From NCBI RefSeq assembly GCF_047250365.1, contig NZ_JBLBVL010000003.1, positions 378,667 through 442,666 on the forward strand: 64,000 nucleotides of DNA, in the 5' to 3' direction. The notes below the pieces were generated by a model. The model saw nothing but the letters and a program-made list of their open reading frames with translations, was not told the DNA's origin and did not search any database. The translations under genes and the position numbers were made by a program. Below, piece by piece: positions 34,123 through 44,097 of this stretch. How positions within the stretch are numbered: position 1 is the stretch's first letter; each line of letters begins with the position of its first letter. This stretch comes from Thaumasiovibrio sp047250365. GTDB lineage: Bacteria; Pseudomonadota; Gammaproteobacteria; Enterobacterales; Vibrionaceae.

Positions 34123-35910
34123 TTATTCACTACGGGAACGAAGTTGTTGTAGTTCTGGCGCTTGGTTCTTTTCCAATTCGTTAACTTCTTGCGTATAAAT
34201 TTTACTTCGAATACGCCAAAAACGCCCTTGTTTTTGAGCAACAATGATAGGTGGTGGTGCAAGCCTATGTGCGTGTTTAACCACTTTACTCGGTGCCGTA
34301 TCGGTAAATGGGCGGTGACGATCAACTAACGTTGGGGTCACAAATTTATCCAACAACGTCTGTTTCTGTGCCTTGGTTGCTAATGGCCACACTTCACTGA
34401 GTGGTAGGTCTTGGTCGGTATGATAAGTGACTTTCAACTGTGGCTTATCAAATTTATTTTTGCCAGCGGTGAGCTTCATGTCGTGACAGGTCAGCACTAA
34501 CGCATCTTTTAAGTTTAATGCTTCACGCAGCTTTTTATCAGGGTCAACCAAAGCGTGGTCACATTGATGGCAGCGACGTGCAGCAATATCATTGTCAGCG
34601 CCGCACATATCACAGTATTTAGCACGGAAACGGTAACCGCAGAGTTCACGCACTCCGTCATTATCTTCGAAGTAACCTTGGCACTGACGTCCATAATGCT
34701 CGAGTAAAAAACCGTTATCGTCGAGTTTTCCCCAAAAATTGTTATTAAAGCCGCAGGCAGGGCAGGGGATAGTGATAATTTCGCTGTTGCTGTCTGGTTT
34801 GGGATCGCCAACCTCTGGCTGGTAAAGGTCAAAATGGTTGCCAGCATAGTCAAGGACGAGACAGTCAGTTTTACCGTCGGCTAATCGAAGCCCCCGTCCG
34901 ACGATTTGTTGATATAAACTGACAGACTCAGTGGGTCGAAGAATGGCAATTAAATCGACATGTGGTGCATCAAAGCCGGTGGTCAATACCGACACATTCA
35001 CTAAGAATTTTATTTTTTTCTCTTTGAATTGAGCAATCAGTTGGTCACGTTCGACACCAGGAGTGCTGCCAACAATCAACGCGGCAGACTCCTCATGTAG
35101 ATAGCCCATGATCTCTTGTGCATGATGCACGGTAGATGCAAAAATCATAACGCCTTGGCGAGTTTGTGCTTTAGCGCGAACTTGTTCAATAATCTGCGGC
35201 GTTACTCGCTTAGATTTATCAATGATTTCGTCGAGTTCATGCTCTCGATAATGTCCTGCCGCGGTGGGAGTGAGGCTGGTAAAATCATAACCAGCGACGG
35301 CCATATCCACCAATTTGGGTTGGGTTAAAAATTGTTCATCGAGTAAATACCGAATTGGTAGCTCGAAGATGCAATCACGGAAAAAGCGTGGTTCTGGCGA
35401 CCTTACTTGGCCTCGAGTGTGAAACTGATAAATCCACCCCAGCCCTAATCGATAGGGGGTTGCGGTAAGACCAAGGACTTTTAGTCCGGCATTGACATCT
35501 TGTAGATGCTGAATGACTTTCCGGTAGCTGCTCTCTTTGTCTTCGGGAACACGGTGGCATTCATCAATAACGAGTAAAGAGAATTGATCTTTGAATGCCT
35601 CAAGATTTCTAACCACAGATTGTACGGAAGCAAACACCACTTTTTCGCTGTGTTCACGGCGCCCCAGCCCGGCTGAATAAATTCCCCCTTTGAGGTTGTA
35701 ACCTTCAAATTTGGCATGATTTTGCTCAACAAGCTCTTTTACGTGAGCAAGCACCAGTACGCGTCCACGAGCCAGTTTAGCCAGTTCGGCGATAACGAGG
35801 CTTTTACCTGCACCGGTAGGAAGGACAAGCACGGCGGGATCACCTTGGCGGCGAAAGTAGTGCAACACAGCATCAACGGCTTGTTGCTGATAAGGTCTGA
35901 GTGTATACAT
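34123..35910 (-). CDS. radD: RadD (YejH), superfamily 2 DNA helicase-like repair protein
   Basis: A 595-residue superfamily 2 ATPase: Walker A PTGAGKS at 31-37, motif II DECH, SAT-like TATPYR, and helicase motif VI QIVGRGLRL. C-terminal cysteine clusters (CPACGF, CDMCGADND, CHQCDHA) form zinc fingers. RadD helps RecA-mediated recombination and double-strand break repair. The gene is next to rplY as yejH is next to rplY in enterobacteria. It is convergent with none of its immediate neighbours. Both conserved halves and the zinc region are intact. Confidence 0.95.
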   Translation of the reverse strand: MYTLRPYQQQAVDAVLHYFRRQGDPAVLVLPTGAGKSLVIAELAKLARGRVLVLAHVKELVEQNHAKFEGYNLKGGIYSAGLGRREHSEKVVFASVQSVVRNLEAFKDQFSLLVIDECHRVPEDKESSYRKVIQHLQDVNAGLKVLGLTATPYRLGLGWIYQFHTRGQVRSPEPRFFRDCIFELPIRYLLDEQFLTQPKLVDMAVAGYDFTSLTPTAAGHYREHELDEIIDKSKRVTPQIIEQVRAKAQTRQGVMIFASTVHHAQEIMGYLHEESAALIVGSTPGVERDQLIAQFKEKKIKFLVNVSVLTTGFDAPHVDLIAILRPTESVSLYQQIVGRGLRLADGKTDCLVLDYAGNHFDLYQPEVGDPKPDSNSEIITIPCPACGFNNNFWGKLDDNGFLLEHYGRQCQGYFEDNDGVRELCGYRFRAKYCDMCGADNDIAARRCHQCDHALVDPDKKLREALNLKDALVLTCHDMKLTAGKNKFDKPQLKVTYHTDQDLPLSEVWPLATKAQKQTLLDKFVTPTLVDRHRPFTDTAPSKVVKHAHRLAPPPIIVAQKQGRFWRIRSKIYTQEVNELEKNQAPELQQLRSRSE

Positions 35911-35983
35911 GTGTTCACGAAGATAGATAAATGCGGAGCAAGTGTATCACTTACTCCACGTGATATCAGAGAATGTCGGAAGG

Positions 35984-36484
35984 CTAAGAGACCATCTCAA
36001 TGGCATCAGGAATTTCGACCACTAATGGCTTGGTCATAATGTAGTGTTGGCGTCGAGGGGTATAGCCCATGCGTTCGTAGAAGCGCTTCGCGCCAGCGTT
36101 ACCAATATTAACCTCCATTGAAATCTGCCCAACCCCTTCATTGGCGAGTGCTTTTTCGACGGCTGGCACAACAAACGTGCCTACCCCTTTAGAGCGCCAC
36201 TCTGGGTCAAGGTAAAACTGGTCAACAACGGCAATTCGGCTCGCGGTTTCTAAACTAAAGCTGATGCTGACGACCAAGTGCCCGACCGTGTGTGTGTTGT
36301 TATGCTCATCGATGACGTTAATCAACCAGACTTTTCCGAGCGCAGGGGAGTCCAGTAAGACCTCTAAGGCTTTTTGAGTTTTGGCTGCGTCATACGGCAG
36401 CACCTCATGCATAAAAAAGGCTTCGACCATCTTAATAAGGGCAGGTGAAGTCGCTGACGAGGGTGAGTATAGAGAAACGTTCAT
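35984..36484 (-). CDS. GNAT-family N-acetyltransferase
   Basis: About 166 residues from the ATG at 36484; a frame extends ten codons further, but the AAAGG at proper spacing favours this start. The GNAT core is visible: IAVVDQFYLDPEWRSKGVGT holds the acetyl-CoA pyrophosphate-binding turn (RxxGxG/T), followed by SMEVNIGNAGAKRFYERMGY, the motif B helix. Such enzymes acetylate amines or protein N-termini; the acceptor is unknown. It lies alone between radD and rsuA. Confidence 0.88.
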   Translation of the reverse strand: MNVSLYSPSSATSPALIKMVEAFFMHEVLPYDAAKTQKALEVLLDSPALGKVWLINVIDEHNNTHTVGHLVVSISFSLETASRIAVVDQFYLDPEWRSKGVGTFVVPAVEKALANEGVGQISMEVNIGNAGAKRFYERMGYTPRRQHYIMTKPLVVEIPDAIEMVS

Positions 36485-36684
36485 AGCATTTTGCCTTTGG
36501 ATAACAACGTACATAAGTACGTGATGAATGCATTAGGAGTTCACTCATGAGACCGCCATATTTTCAGAATGTTCGTTCTAATTGAAAATGCGCAGCAACA
36601 CAATAGGCCATATTGTAGCTAAAAATAGGCGATAAGCTGAGTGTTAGTTATAATGAAAACCCTGAAATCCTGATATTGATCACT

Positions 36685-37380
36685 ATGAGACTAGATAAAT
36701 TTTTAACTGAAACATTGGGTATTACACGAAAACAAGCGGTTAAGGTTCTTAAAGACAAAGAAATCACCCTAAATGGTGAGGTCGTCAAGCAAGGGGCGTT
36801 GAAGCTGCAGCCTAGCGATAATGTTGTCTTTCGCCAGCGGGAACTGGCATTGACGGGGCCCCGTTATATTATGTTGAATAAACCGTCCGGCTTTGTTTGC
36901 TCGCACGTCGATGACTTTAATCCGACGGTATTTGTATTGTTAGATGAAGTAAACGCAGAGAAGTTACATGTAGCGGGTCGATTAGATGGCGATACCACAG
37001 GTTTAGTTCTGTTGACGGATGATGGGCAATGGTCACATCGAATTACGTCACCAAAACATGTGTGTGAGAAAGTCTACTATGTTGAGTTAGCGGATCCATT
37101 ACCGCCTGAAACAGTTGAGCAATTTGCCCAAGGCGTTATGCTGCGTGGTGAAAAAGAGCCGACACGCCCAGCCAAGTTAGACATATTGTCAGAAACTGAA
37201 GCGGTTATCACCATTACAGAAGGTAAGTACCATCAGGTGAAGCGCATGTTTGCCGCAGTTGGTAATAAAGTGGTCGGTCTTCATCGTGAGAAAATCGGTG
37301 CCATTGAGTTAGATGAAACGTTAGAACCTGGTGAATATCGTGAACTTACCAAAGAAGAAGTGGCGTCTGTGATTAAATAA
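36685..37380 (+). CDS. rsuA: 16S rRNA pseudouridine(516) synthase
   Basis: RsuA isomerises U516 of 16S rRNA to pseudouridine. The 231-residue protein has an S4-like RNA-binding domain (MRLDKFLTETLGITRKQAVK) and the synthase domain with the catalytic aspartate in GRLDGDTTGLVLLTDDG, then KVYYVEL and KYHQVKRMFAAVGNKV. The frame includes a TTG nine bases upstream, but ATG 36685 gives the family start. rsuA followed by bcr is the same order as in E. coli. Confidence 0.95.
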   Translation: MRLDKFLTETLGITRKQAVKVLKDKEITLNGEVVKQGALKLQPSDNVVFRQRELALTGPRYIMLNKPSGFVCSHVDDFNPTVFVLLDEVNAEKLHVAGRLDGDTTGLVLLTDDGQWSHRITSPKHVCEKVYYVELADPLPPETVEQFAQGVMLRGEKEPTRPAKLDILSETEAVITITEGKYHQVKRMFAAVGNKVVGLHREKIGAIELDETLEPGEYRELTKEEVASVIK

Positions 37381-37493
37381 CATACACTTTCAAGTGGTTC
37401 AGCCATTTTTTTCGCTTAAACACTCATTTATCCGATACAGCTTAGGTTAATCATTGTAGAATTTGTGTTGGAACTCTCATTTTTAGGCTTTGC

Positions 37494-38672
37494 ATGCGCA
37501 CTACAACAAATCTCACACTGATAATCCTTCTAGGGGCTATTGCTGCTTTGACACCTCTAGCCATAGATATGTATCTTCCCGCAATGCCAAGCATTGCGAG
37601 TGATTTAAATGTATCGTCGAGCGCAGTGCAAATTACGTTAACTGTTTATACAGCGAGTTTCGCGATTGGACAGGTGTTTTTTGGCCCATTAGCCGATGCG
37701 TATGGGCGCCGTCCAGTCTTAATCTGTGGTATTGCACTATTTGCCTTAATGAGTGTTTTGTGCGCGCTTAGTCAGAATATCCAACAGCTGACTTGGATTA
37801 GAGGTTTACAAGGGTTTACAGGGGCTGCAGCCTCTGTGGTCATTATGGCATTAGTGCGAGATATGTTTGAACGAGATGATTTTGCTCGCACAATGTCATT
37901 TATCACGTTAGTTATGACGGTTGCCCCATTGATTGCGCCGCTAATTGGCGGTTATGTGTCAGTTTACTTGGGTTGGCCTGCCATATTTTATGGGTTGGCC
38001 TTGTTCGCCTGCGTTGTCAATATTGCCGTTGTTGCTAAGATTCCAGAAACCTTATCGGAAGACAATCGCCAGCCGTTACGGATAGGACAAACGCTTCGTA
38101 ACTATGTGAAATTACTAATGACCCCAGTCTCGGTTGGGTACATATTTTGTGGTGCCTTCTCGTTTGCGGGCATGTTTACCTTTCTGACCGCCGGGCCCTT
38201 TGTCTATATTGATTATTACGGCATTGATCCCCAGCACTTCGGCTACTATTTTGGTTTGAACGTTTTATGCTTGATTGTGTTTACCACATTCAATGGTCGA
38301 ATGGTTAAAAAACTTGGCTCGCATTTTATGCTACGTGCGTCTTTGACCCTTCAGTTGATTGCTGGATTCTTAATGGTTGCAGGACAAGTTTTGCAGTTAG
38401 GATTGTGGGGCACAGTGATACCAGTAATGATGTTTATGGGTAATATTACTGTGGTTGGTAGTAATACGAATGCCTGCTTATTAAGTGGTTATCCTAAAAT
38501 GGCAGGGACAGCCTCAGCCATCTCTGGAACGATACGCTTTGGGGTGGGTGCTATTGTTGGGGCAATTATTGCCGTTATTCCAGACGCAACCCCCATGCCG
38601 ATGGCGTTGACGATGGCAACCTGTGCTTTAGTATCTGCAGCATTCTATTGGTTAGTGGCATTAAAGAGTTAA
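37494..38672 (+). CDS. bcr: Bcr/CflA-family multidrug efflux transporter
   Basis: A 392-residue MFS protein of twelve spans. The start LTPLAIDMYLPAMPSIASDL, GPLADAYGRRPVLICG (loop 2-3 motif) and LVMTVAPLIAPLIGGYV (antiporter motif C) are typical of Bcr/CflA drug:proton antiporters, which export bicyclomycin and other compounds. It follows rsuA by 113 bp and is followed after 3 bp by the DUF2913 gene. Substrate is inferred from family only. Confidence 0.92.
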   Translation: MRTTTNLTLIILLGAIAALTPLAIDMYLPAMPSIASDLNVSSSAVQITLTVYTASFAIGQVFFGPLADAYGRRPVLICGIALFALMSVLCALSQNIQQLTWIRGLQGFTGAAASVVIMALVRDMFERDDFARTMSFITLVMTVAPLIAPLIGGYVSVYLGWPAIFYGLALFACVVNIAVVAKIPETLSEDNRQPLRIGQTLRNYVKLLMTPVSVGYIFCGAFSFAGMFTFLTAGPFVYIDYYGIDPQHFGYYFGLNVLCLIVFTTFNGRMVKKLGSHFMLRASLTLQLIAGFLMVAGQVLQLGLWGTVIPVMMFMGNITVVGSNTNACLLSGYPKMAGTASAISGTIRFGVGAIVGAIIAVIPDATPMPMALTMATCALVSAAFYWLVALKS

Positions 38673-38675
38673 GTT

Positions 38676-39320
38676 ATGACAGTTATATTTTATCAACACC
38701 TATTAGAACTGGTTGAGTCTGGTTTATCTGAACTAAACGCCTCAATTGCGAGTGGGAAAACATCCGCTACACCAGTGAGTGAAACCTATTTTTTGAGTAA
38801 TTGGGTAACGAAGGCGATTAAACAACAACGCTTTCATCCAAGTACGAAGCAGGTCTTAATTGCGTGGCAAAAACTATCACGTAGCCAAGGTAAAAATGCC
38901 ATGCTGAAAGCGGCGTTTGAAGAAATTCAACGCGGTTATCGAGATCTGCTAGATGGCAGAGACGCATTTCCAGCGGTTGTAGAGGCACAAATTCAAGGTT
39001 TGGTCGACGCTGTAGAAGAGGCGGATTGGGAAGTGACCTTGGAGTACCCAATTTTACGTAAGGTCTCTAACTTCACTGATGGGCATGCTTCTATGGTGAT
39101 GTGCAGTGAGCAACTAGTGAATTGCTTTGATGGTGAGACATTGACTAAGCCGCTATCAGTCTATGTACGCGGGGATAAAGTGGCCTTCATTGCGATGGCG
39201 AGAGCGCAAGGGCTACTTCTGCATAAAGTTACCGACTATAAGTCCAAAGTTAAGTACCATGGCGAATATGTGCTTTATCCACAAAATAATGGTCCAATTG
39301 TTGCCGAATTGCCATCATGA
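38676..39320 (+). CDS. DUF2913 family protein
   Basis: A 214-residue soluble protein of a family known mainly in vibrios and relatives. The region LSNWVTKAIKQQRF near the N-terminus and the end KVTDYKSKVKYHGEYVLYP are what I recognise as DUF2913. No enzymatic motif is evident, and the function is unknown to me. It starts 3 bp after bcr and is probably co-transcribed with it. Its last 6 bp overlap the end of the convergent SDR gene. Confidence 0.72.
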   Translation: MTVIFYQHLLELVESGLSELNASIASGKTSATPVSETYFLSNWVTKAIKQQRFHPSTKQVLIAWQKLSRSQGKNAMLKAAFEEIQRGYRDLLDGRDAFPAVVEAQIQGLVDAVEEADWEVTLEYPILRKVSNFTDGHASMVMCSEQLVNCFDGETLTKPLSVYVRGDKVAFIAMARAQGLLLHKVTDYKSKVKYHGEYVLYPQNNGPIVAELPS

Positions 39321-40754
39321 TTGTTGTTCTGCTAACTGGCACATTTTTTTTGCCATTCCTTTAAAAATAAAAAGGTGTGCTGGCATCATGCAGAACCAAT
39401 AGAGTAGCCCTGAAAATCCATCAGGATGCCACCAAGCGCGAATGTCGAGTCGTCGCATATCGCCTTCATCAGAGATAGTAAATTCAAGTCGCCCCAGCCC
39501 TGGGGCTTTCATTCCAAAGAGCAGTGAGAGGTGTTGATGTGGCTTTATTGAGATCACCTTCCAAGAGTCAATATAATCACCTAGTTGAAGATGGTTTGGG
39601 TGTAACGGCCGTTGCCGAATGGTTTTGCCACCGACACAAAAATCGAGCCACTCTCTAATTCGCCATAACGTGTTAGCGTAGAAATACCTCTTGTCACCAC
39701 CGATCTGACCAATAATATCCCACAGGCTGTCAATACTGGCTGACGTGATCTGGGTGAAGCCTGCATTTTTAGGGTAGTAACTGTAGCCAGGCTGCCAGCG
39801 TTCTAATGCGTCTGGGTCAAACCCCCACACCTCACTGCGGATAACTTCATCTTCTTTTGCTAACGTTGTTTGCACCGCATCGGTGTAGTGCAGCAATGGT
39901 TGTGGAAAACGTTGCCTGATTTCAGCGTCATCAGCTGGGAGGTGATAACGTAGTCCACTCACTAATGCGCTTGCGATGTTTGACGGTACAGAAGTAATAA
40001 TGCCAAAAAAATGGGCGGTCATTTCAGGGGTAAGAAAAGGTAGCTTGATTAACCTTACCTTTTTCCCCATCGCGTGCCCGAGCAGCACCATTTGCTTTTG
40101 ATAGGTTAACTCTTCTGGGCCGGCCACATCGTAGATATGATTTTCACTGTCAGGGGCATCGATTAATGCCATTAGATAAAAGAGTAAATTTTGCAGGGCG
40201 ATAGGCGATGAACGAGAAGAGACCCAAGAAGGAGTAAATAGTACTGGAAGATGATAAATAAAATCGCGCATCACTTCGAGTGCGGCAGAACCAGGGCCAA
40301 TCACAATACCAGCGCGTAGTTCAATGGTTGGAACGTCTGTTTGACGAAGGATTTCACCGGTCATTTGGCGAGCGATAAGATGCTCACTGCGGCTTGAAGT
40401 AAGAGGTTGAAGTGCACCAAGGTAGATGACTTTTTTGATTTGGCTATTTTTTATGCCATCACGAAGGTGTTCGGCCACGGAAATTTCATAATCAATAAAA
40501 TCATGTCCATGTGCCATACCGTGAACAAGGAAAATTAGAATATCAACGTCTTGAAGCAACGGTGTCACATCTTGATAAACTAAGTCTAATTGGCGAAGGT
40601 AAATATTGTCATACTTATCCCAGCCCCTTTTTTTAAGCAATGGCAGAGAGCGACCAGTGGCCGTAATTTGGCTATAACGAGCGGCAAGCAGCGGTATTAA
40701 GTGACTGCCAATATATCCAGAGGCGCCGATAACTAATACATGCTTATTTATCAT
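39315..40754 (-). CDS. SDR-family oxidoreductase with DUF2867 domain
   Basis: A 479-residue protein from the ATG at 40754. An extended short-chain dehydrogenase domain starts with the NAD(P)-binding motif VLVIGASGYIGSHL and includes IYLGAL and RAGIVIGPGSAALE; a C-terminal DUF2867 domain (from about residue 320, ending in RRLDIRAWWHPDGFSGLLYW) follows. NmrA-like or sterol/lipid-type substrates are possible, but none is shown. An in-frame ATG at 40763 is too close to AAGGA, so the later start is preferred. No partner gene is evident. Confidence 0.85.
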   Translation of the reverse strand: MINKHVLVIGASGYIGSHLIPLLAARYSQITATGRSLPLLKKRGWDKYDNIYLRQLDLVYQDVTPLLQDVDILIFLVHGMAHGHDFIDYEISVAEHLRDGIKNSQIKKVIYLGALQPLTSSRSEHLIARQMTGEILRQTDVPTIELRAGIVIGPGSAALEVMRDFIYHLPVLFTPSWVSSRSSPIALQNLLFYLMALIDAPDSENHIYDVAGPEELTYQKQMVLLGHAMGKKVRLIKLPFLTPEMTAHFFGIITSVPSNIASALVSGLRYHLPADDAEIRQRFPQPLLHYTDAVQTTLAKEDEVIRSEVWGFDPDALERWQPGYSYYPKNAGFTQITSASIDSLWDIIGQIGGDKRYFYANTLWRIREWLDFCVGGKTIRQRPLHPNHLQLGDYIDSWKVISIKPHQHLSLLFGMKAPGLGRLEFTISDEGDMRRLDIRAWWHPDGFSGLLYWFCMMPAHLFIFKGMAKKMCQLAEQQS

Positions 40755-40871
40755 AGTATTCATCCTTGAATGGTTAGCAAACAGATTAGCAGATACATTG
40801 CGACTTAAGCTTATGCGGTGTTTGGTAAAGTTTCCAATGTAAAAAGGTATAGTACAGGTCATAAAACGAAT

Positions 40872-40900
40872 AAAACTTCGGCAGGCTGAAGTTTTTTTTT
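40872..40900 (+). terminator. orphan Rho-independent terminator ahead of the Att operon
   Basis: AAAACTTC and GAAGTTTT pair across GGCAGGCT and are followed by a run of nine T on the forward strand. No forward gene ends upstream, so it is a leader attenuator or the end of a small RNA. On the reverse strand it would lie in the SDR leader. Confidence 0.55.
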
Positions 40901-40997
40901 GATTGCAGAGTAGCAGCACTTCCTCAAGTTCATCGAATAAGGTAAATTGCGTGACGAAGAAAGAGTTATCTTTAGATAGCCGATAACGGAATTATAA

Positions 40998-41669
40998 ATG
41001 CTAATTATAAATAAGCTTTGCAAAGGCTACCGAGATGGTGATGATTTCCATCCAGTATTGCAGGGCGCTGACCTCCATATTGAACGTGGTGCACAAATTG
41101 CGTTGATGGGAGAGAGCGGCTCCGGGAAAAGTACCCTACTTAACTTAATTGCTGGACTAGACTCTGTTGATTCTGGTGAAATTTGGTTTGATAGTGTTGC
41201 TCTGCATGAATGCCATGAGCGACAGAGAACCCATTTTCGCCGTGAAAATATAGGTATGATTTTTCAGCAATACAACCTTTTACCTACCCTTACTATTGCA
41301 GATAACATACGTTTTTGTCGTCAGCTAAAAGGACTGAAAGAAGACGATAAACTATGGCGACAAATCTTGTCTAATTTGGATTTAATGCCATTACTGTCTC
41401 GTTACCCAGAAGAGTTGTCTGGAGGCCAACAACAGCGTGTAGCGATTGCAAGATCACTGTATATGGTACCGAAGCTGTTACTCGCCGATGAGCCAACAGG
41501 CAGCTTAGATGAAAAAAATGAAGCTGCGGTCATGCGATTATTGATTAGCTTGGCAAAGCAACTTGAGTGTACATTGTTAATGGTGACTCATAGTGCGACG
41601 GTTGCTAACTACATGGAAGGGCAGGTACGTTTGCAGGGGGGTCATTTAGATGTTCGTTCCCGTAGCTAA
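40998..41669 (+). CDS. ABC transporter ATPase, Att/LolD-like exporter
   Basis: A 223-residue ATPase with Walker A GESGSGKST (38-46), Q-loop FQQYNLLPTL, signature LSGGQQQR, Walker B LLLADEPTG and H-loop VTHS. It resembles the MacB/LolD group of ATPases that work with FtsX-type permeases. The next gene is such a permease and overlaps by 20 bp, so they form a unit. Followed by a lipocalin-like (AttH) protein, the cluster resembles the attEFGH type of export operon known from Agrobacterium. What is exported is unknown. Confidence 0.9.
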   Translation: MLIINKLCKGYRDGDDFHPVLQGADLHIERGAQIALMGESGSGKSTLLNLIAGLDSVDSGEIWFDSVALHECHERQRTHFRRENIGMIFQQYNLLPTLTIADNIRFCRQLKGLKEDDKLWRQILSNLDLMPLLSRYPEELSGGQQQRVAIARSLYMVPKLLLADEPTGSLDEKNEAAVMRLLISLAKQLECTLLMVTHSATVANYMEGQVRLQGGHLDVRSRS

Positions 41670-44097
41670 TGCAGTATGGGGTCATTACACCAAGCATCGC
41701 CTGCAATTGGTGTTGGTTTGGTTGGGCTTAACCTTAGGCATCTCCTTGCTCGTTGGTGTATTGGCAATCAATTATCAGGCACGAACGAGTTATCAACTAA
41801 ATAAACAGTTACTCAGCAATCCTTTCCCGTATTTCGTCATCAATAAACAATTAGGAGAGCGCGTTCAGGATAGTGCCTATATCACACTACGCCGCAACGG
41901 TTTTTCAAAATGTGTGCCGCTTGAGCGAGCCGTTGTAACGACATCACAAGATCAAGTACTTGAAATTATGGGTATTGATACTGTAGCAATGCTCAACTTA
42001 GATTCGAGTAGTTTTTCAGATGCTGAACTGTCTCGTTTTACGCGCCATCCTGACTCTATTCTAATTAGCCAAAGCTACGCAATATTATTGGGTATATCCA
42101 ATGATCAAATGGTAGAGACAGACTATGGTCCGATTGGACCGTTTAGGTTAGTCGGTGATCGGCTACTTGGTGGTGCTCGATTAATGGCTGACATTGGGTT
42201 GGTGAAAGGACTGAATAACAGCCCAGGATTATCCGCTATCGCTTGCGGAGCGATGTCTGATAACCAGCTTCAGCGACTGAGTAAAATCTTACCCAATCAT
42301 CTAAGGATGGATGGTCGACAAACCGATGACCTTTCGCCACTCACACGTGCTTTCCATCGCAACTTGCTAGCTATGGGTTTGTTAGCATTTATTGTTGGCA
42401 TGTTTATCTTTTTTCAAGCAATGTCTCTCTCTTTTACCCAGCGTCAGCCATTAATTGGCCAATTACGTCAGCTTGGGGTTGGTGGGCGTCAGTTGACCAG
42501 TGTGCTGGTGGTTGAAGTGCTGATATGGCTCGTCGTTGCTGTTCTTAGTGGCAATATGTTTGGCTTGTTGCTTGCCAATGTGTTGATGCCATCAGTGGCA
42601 TTAACGTTGAGCGACTTGTATGGTGCCGTTGTTCCTCATCAAGTTGAGTGGCATTGGCAATGGGGACTTGTCAGTGTTTTGGTTGCAGTAACAGGGACAG
42701 CGTGTGCGTGTGCTTGGCCCATGGTTCGTTTGATTCGAACACCACCATCTCGGCTTTCTCGTCACTTATCATTGTTCCGGGCAACGCGGCGAGAGTTTCG
42801 AGTACAGGCTTTGTTTGCCTGTATCTTGGCAGTTATCGCTTATGCCATATATCAACTGCCACCAAGAGAGTGGAGTGGGTTGGCTGTTATCGGCTTAATT
42901 CTTTTATCAGCAGCGTTATTGATGCCATTTTTGGTTTGGCGTCTTTTCTTCTTTTTGGCGTTGATATTAAGAACGCCTAAATTGCGGTGGTTTTTTACTG
43001 ATGCTGCTGCCAGCTTGAGCTACCGGGGGGTTGCCGCAATGGCCTTTATGTTGGCCTTAGCCGCGAACATCGGTATGGATACTATGGTGGGTAGCTTTCG
43101 CCATGCGACACTCGAATGGTTGCAGACCCGAATCGCCGCCGATATATATATACGTCCACAAGTTGATGAGGTTCAATCGATTAGTTATTGGCTACAGCAG
43201 CGTGATGATGTTGATAGTGTCTATTGGCGTTGGTCAACGGAATTTAATAGTGAGCAAGGTGCACTGCAGGCTGCCAGCATTGGAACGAGTTCAGAAGAAA
43301 GGGAATCGTTAACCATGAAGGTTTCTGTTCCTAATTACTGGTTCGAGTTCCATACGGGGCAAGGTATTCTTGTTAGCGAGTCTTTGGCCCTGAAGCGAAA
43401 CTGGGTGCCAGGGCAACGCGTTCATTTACCTGAGCCATTTAAAGGTGAGTGGCGTGTGGCTGGTATTTACTACGATTATGGCAACCCTTATGGGCAGGTT
43501 ATGTTGCCGCATAAGCGGTGGCGTCAGTTATATGCGAATCAAGGGCGAGTAGGGTTAGCGGCTAAAATTACTGCAGATGCCGACCCCAATCTATTAGAGA
43601 ATTTATTGCTTGAACGGTTTAGTCTTCGCGATGATCAAGTCGCTAATCAGCAAACGCTATTAAATGAATCGATGTGGATCTTTGAGCAAACATTCAAAGT
43701 GACGGATGCATTAGGTTTGTTAACGTTAGTGATTGCCGTCAGTGGCCTGTTTTTTGCGACAACCGCGGGAGAGCTTTCGCGCGCTAAGCAGTTTGCACTG
43801 CTAAGATGTATGGGCTTATCGGGGAAAGAACTGGTGATTATTGGTGGTGGTCAACTGATGGTACTCGGTTTATTAACAGCGACATTTGCTTTGCCATTAG
43901 GCATTACGGTTGCGCATTTGTTGATCGATAGGATTCTTCGTCACTCGTTTGGCTGGACTATGGAGTTGGTTCTGTTTCCGTCGCAATACGTTATTATTTT
44001 AGGTATCTCACTTGTCGCACTGATGTTAGCTGGCGGTTGGCCCGTACTTCGGCTGATAAGGCGTTCAGCCATGAGGTCATTTAGAGAGGCGTTATGA
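41650..44097 (+). CDS. FtsX-family ABC permease, duplicated
   Basis: An 815-residue inner-membrane protein with two FtsX-type units: a first span near residue 17-37, a large extracytoplasmic loop, spans around 232-352, then a second set in the C-terminal half (around 385-460 and 670-810). This corresponds to two fused permeases as in the YbbP/AttFG group. It overlaps the ATPase gene by 20 bp and the lipocalin-like gene by 4 bp (ATGA), so the three products should be made together. The large periplasmic loops suggest mechanotransmission or lipid handling; the substrate is unknown. Confidence 0.88.
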   Translation: MFVPVANAVWGHYTKHRLQLVLVWLGLTLGISLLVGVLAINYQARTSYQLNKQLLSNPFPYFVINKQLGERVQDSAYITLRRNGFSKCVPLERAVVTTSQDQVLEIMGIDTVAMLNLDSSSFSDAELSRFTRHPDSILISQSYAILLGISNDQMVETDYGPIGPFRLVGDRLLGGARLMADIGLVKGLNNSPGLSAIACGAMSDNQLQRLSKILPNHLRMDGRQTDDLSPLTRAFHRNLLAMGLLAFIVGMFIFFQAMSLSFTQRQPLIGQLRQLGVGGRQLTSVLVVEVLIWLVVAVLSGNMFGLLLANVLMPSVALTLSDLYGAVVPHQVEWHWQWGLVSVLVAVTGTACACAWPMVRLIRTPPSRLSRHLSLFRATRREFRVQALFACILAVIAYAIYQLPPREWSGLAVIGLILLSAALLMPFLVWRLFFFLALILRTPKLRWFFTDAAASLSYRGVAAMAFMLALAANIGMDTMVGSFRHATLEWLQTRIAADIYIRPQVDEVQSISYWLQQRDDVDSVYWRWSTEFNSEQGALQAASIGTSSEERESLTMKVSVPNYWFEFHTGQGILVSESLALKRNWVPGQRVHLPEPFKGEWRVAGIYYDYGNPYGQVMLPHKRWRQLYANQGRVGLAAKITADADPNLLENLLLERFSLRDDQVANQQTLLNESMWIFEQTFKVTDALGLLTLVIAVSGLFFATTAGELSRAKQFALLRCMGLSGKELVIIGGGQLMVLGLLTATFALPLGITVAHLLIDRILRHSFGWTMELVLFPSQYVIILGISLVALMLAGGWPVLRLIRRSAMRSFREAL

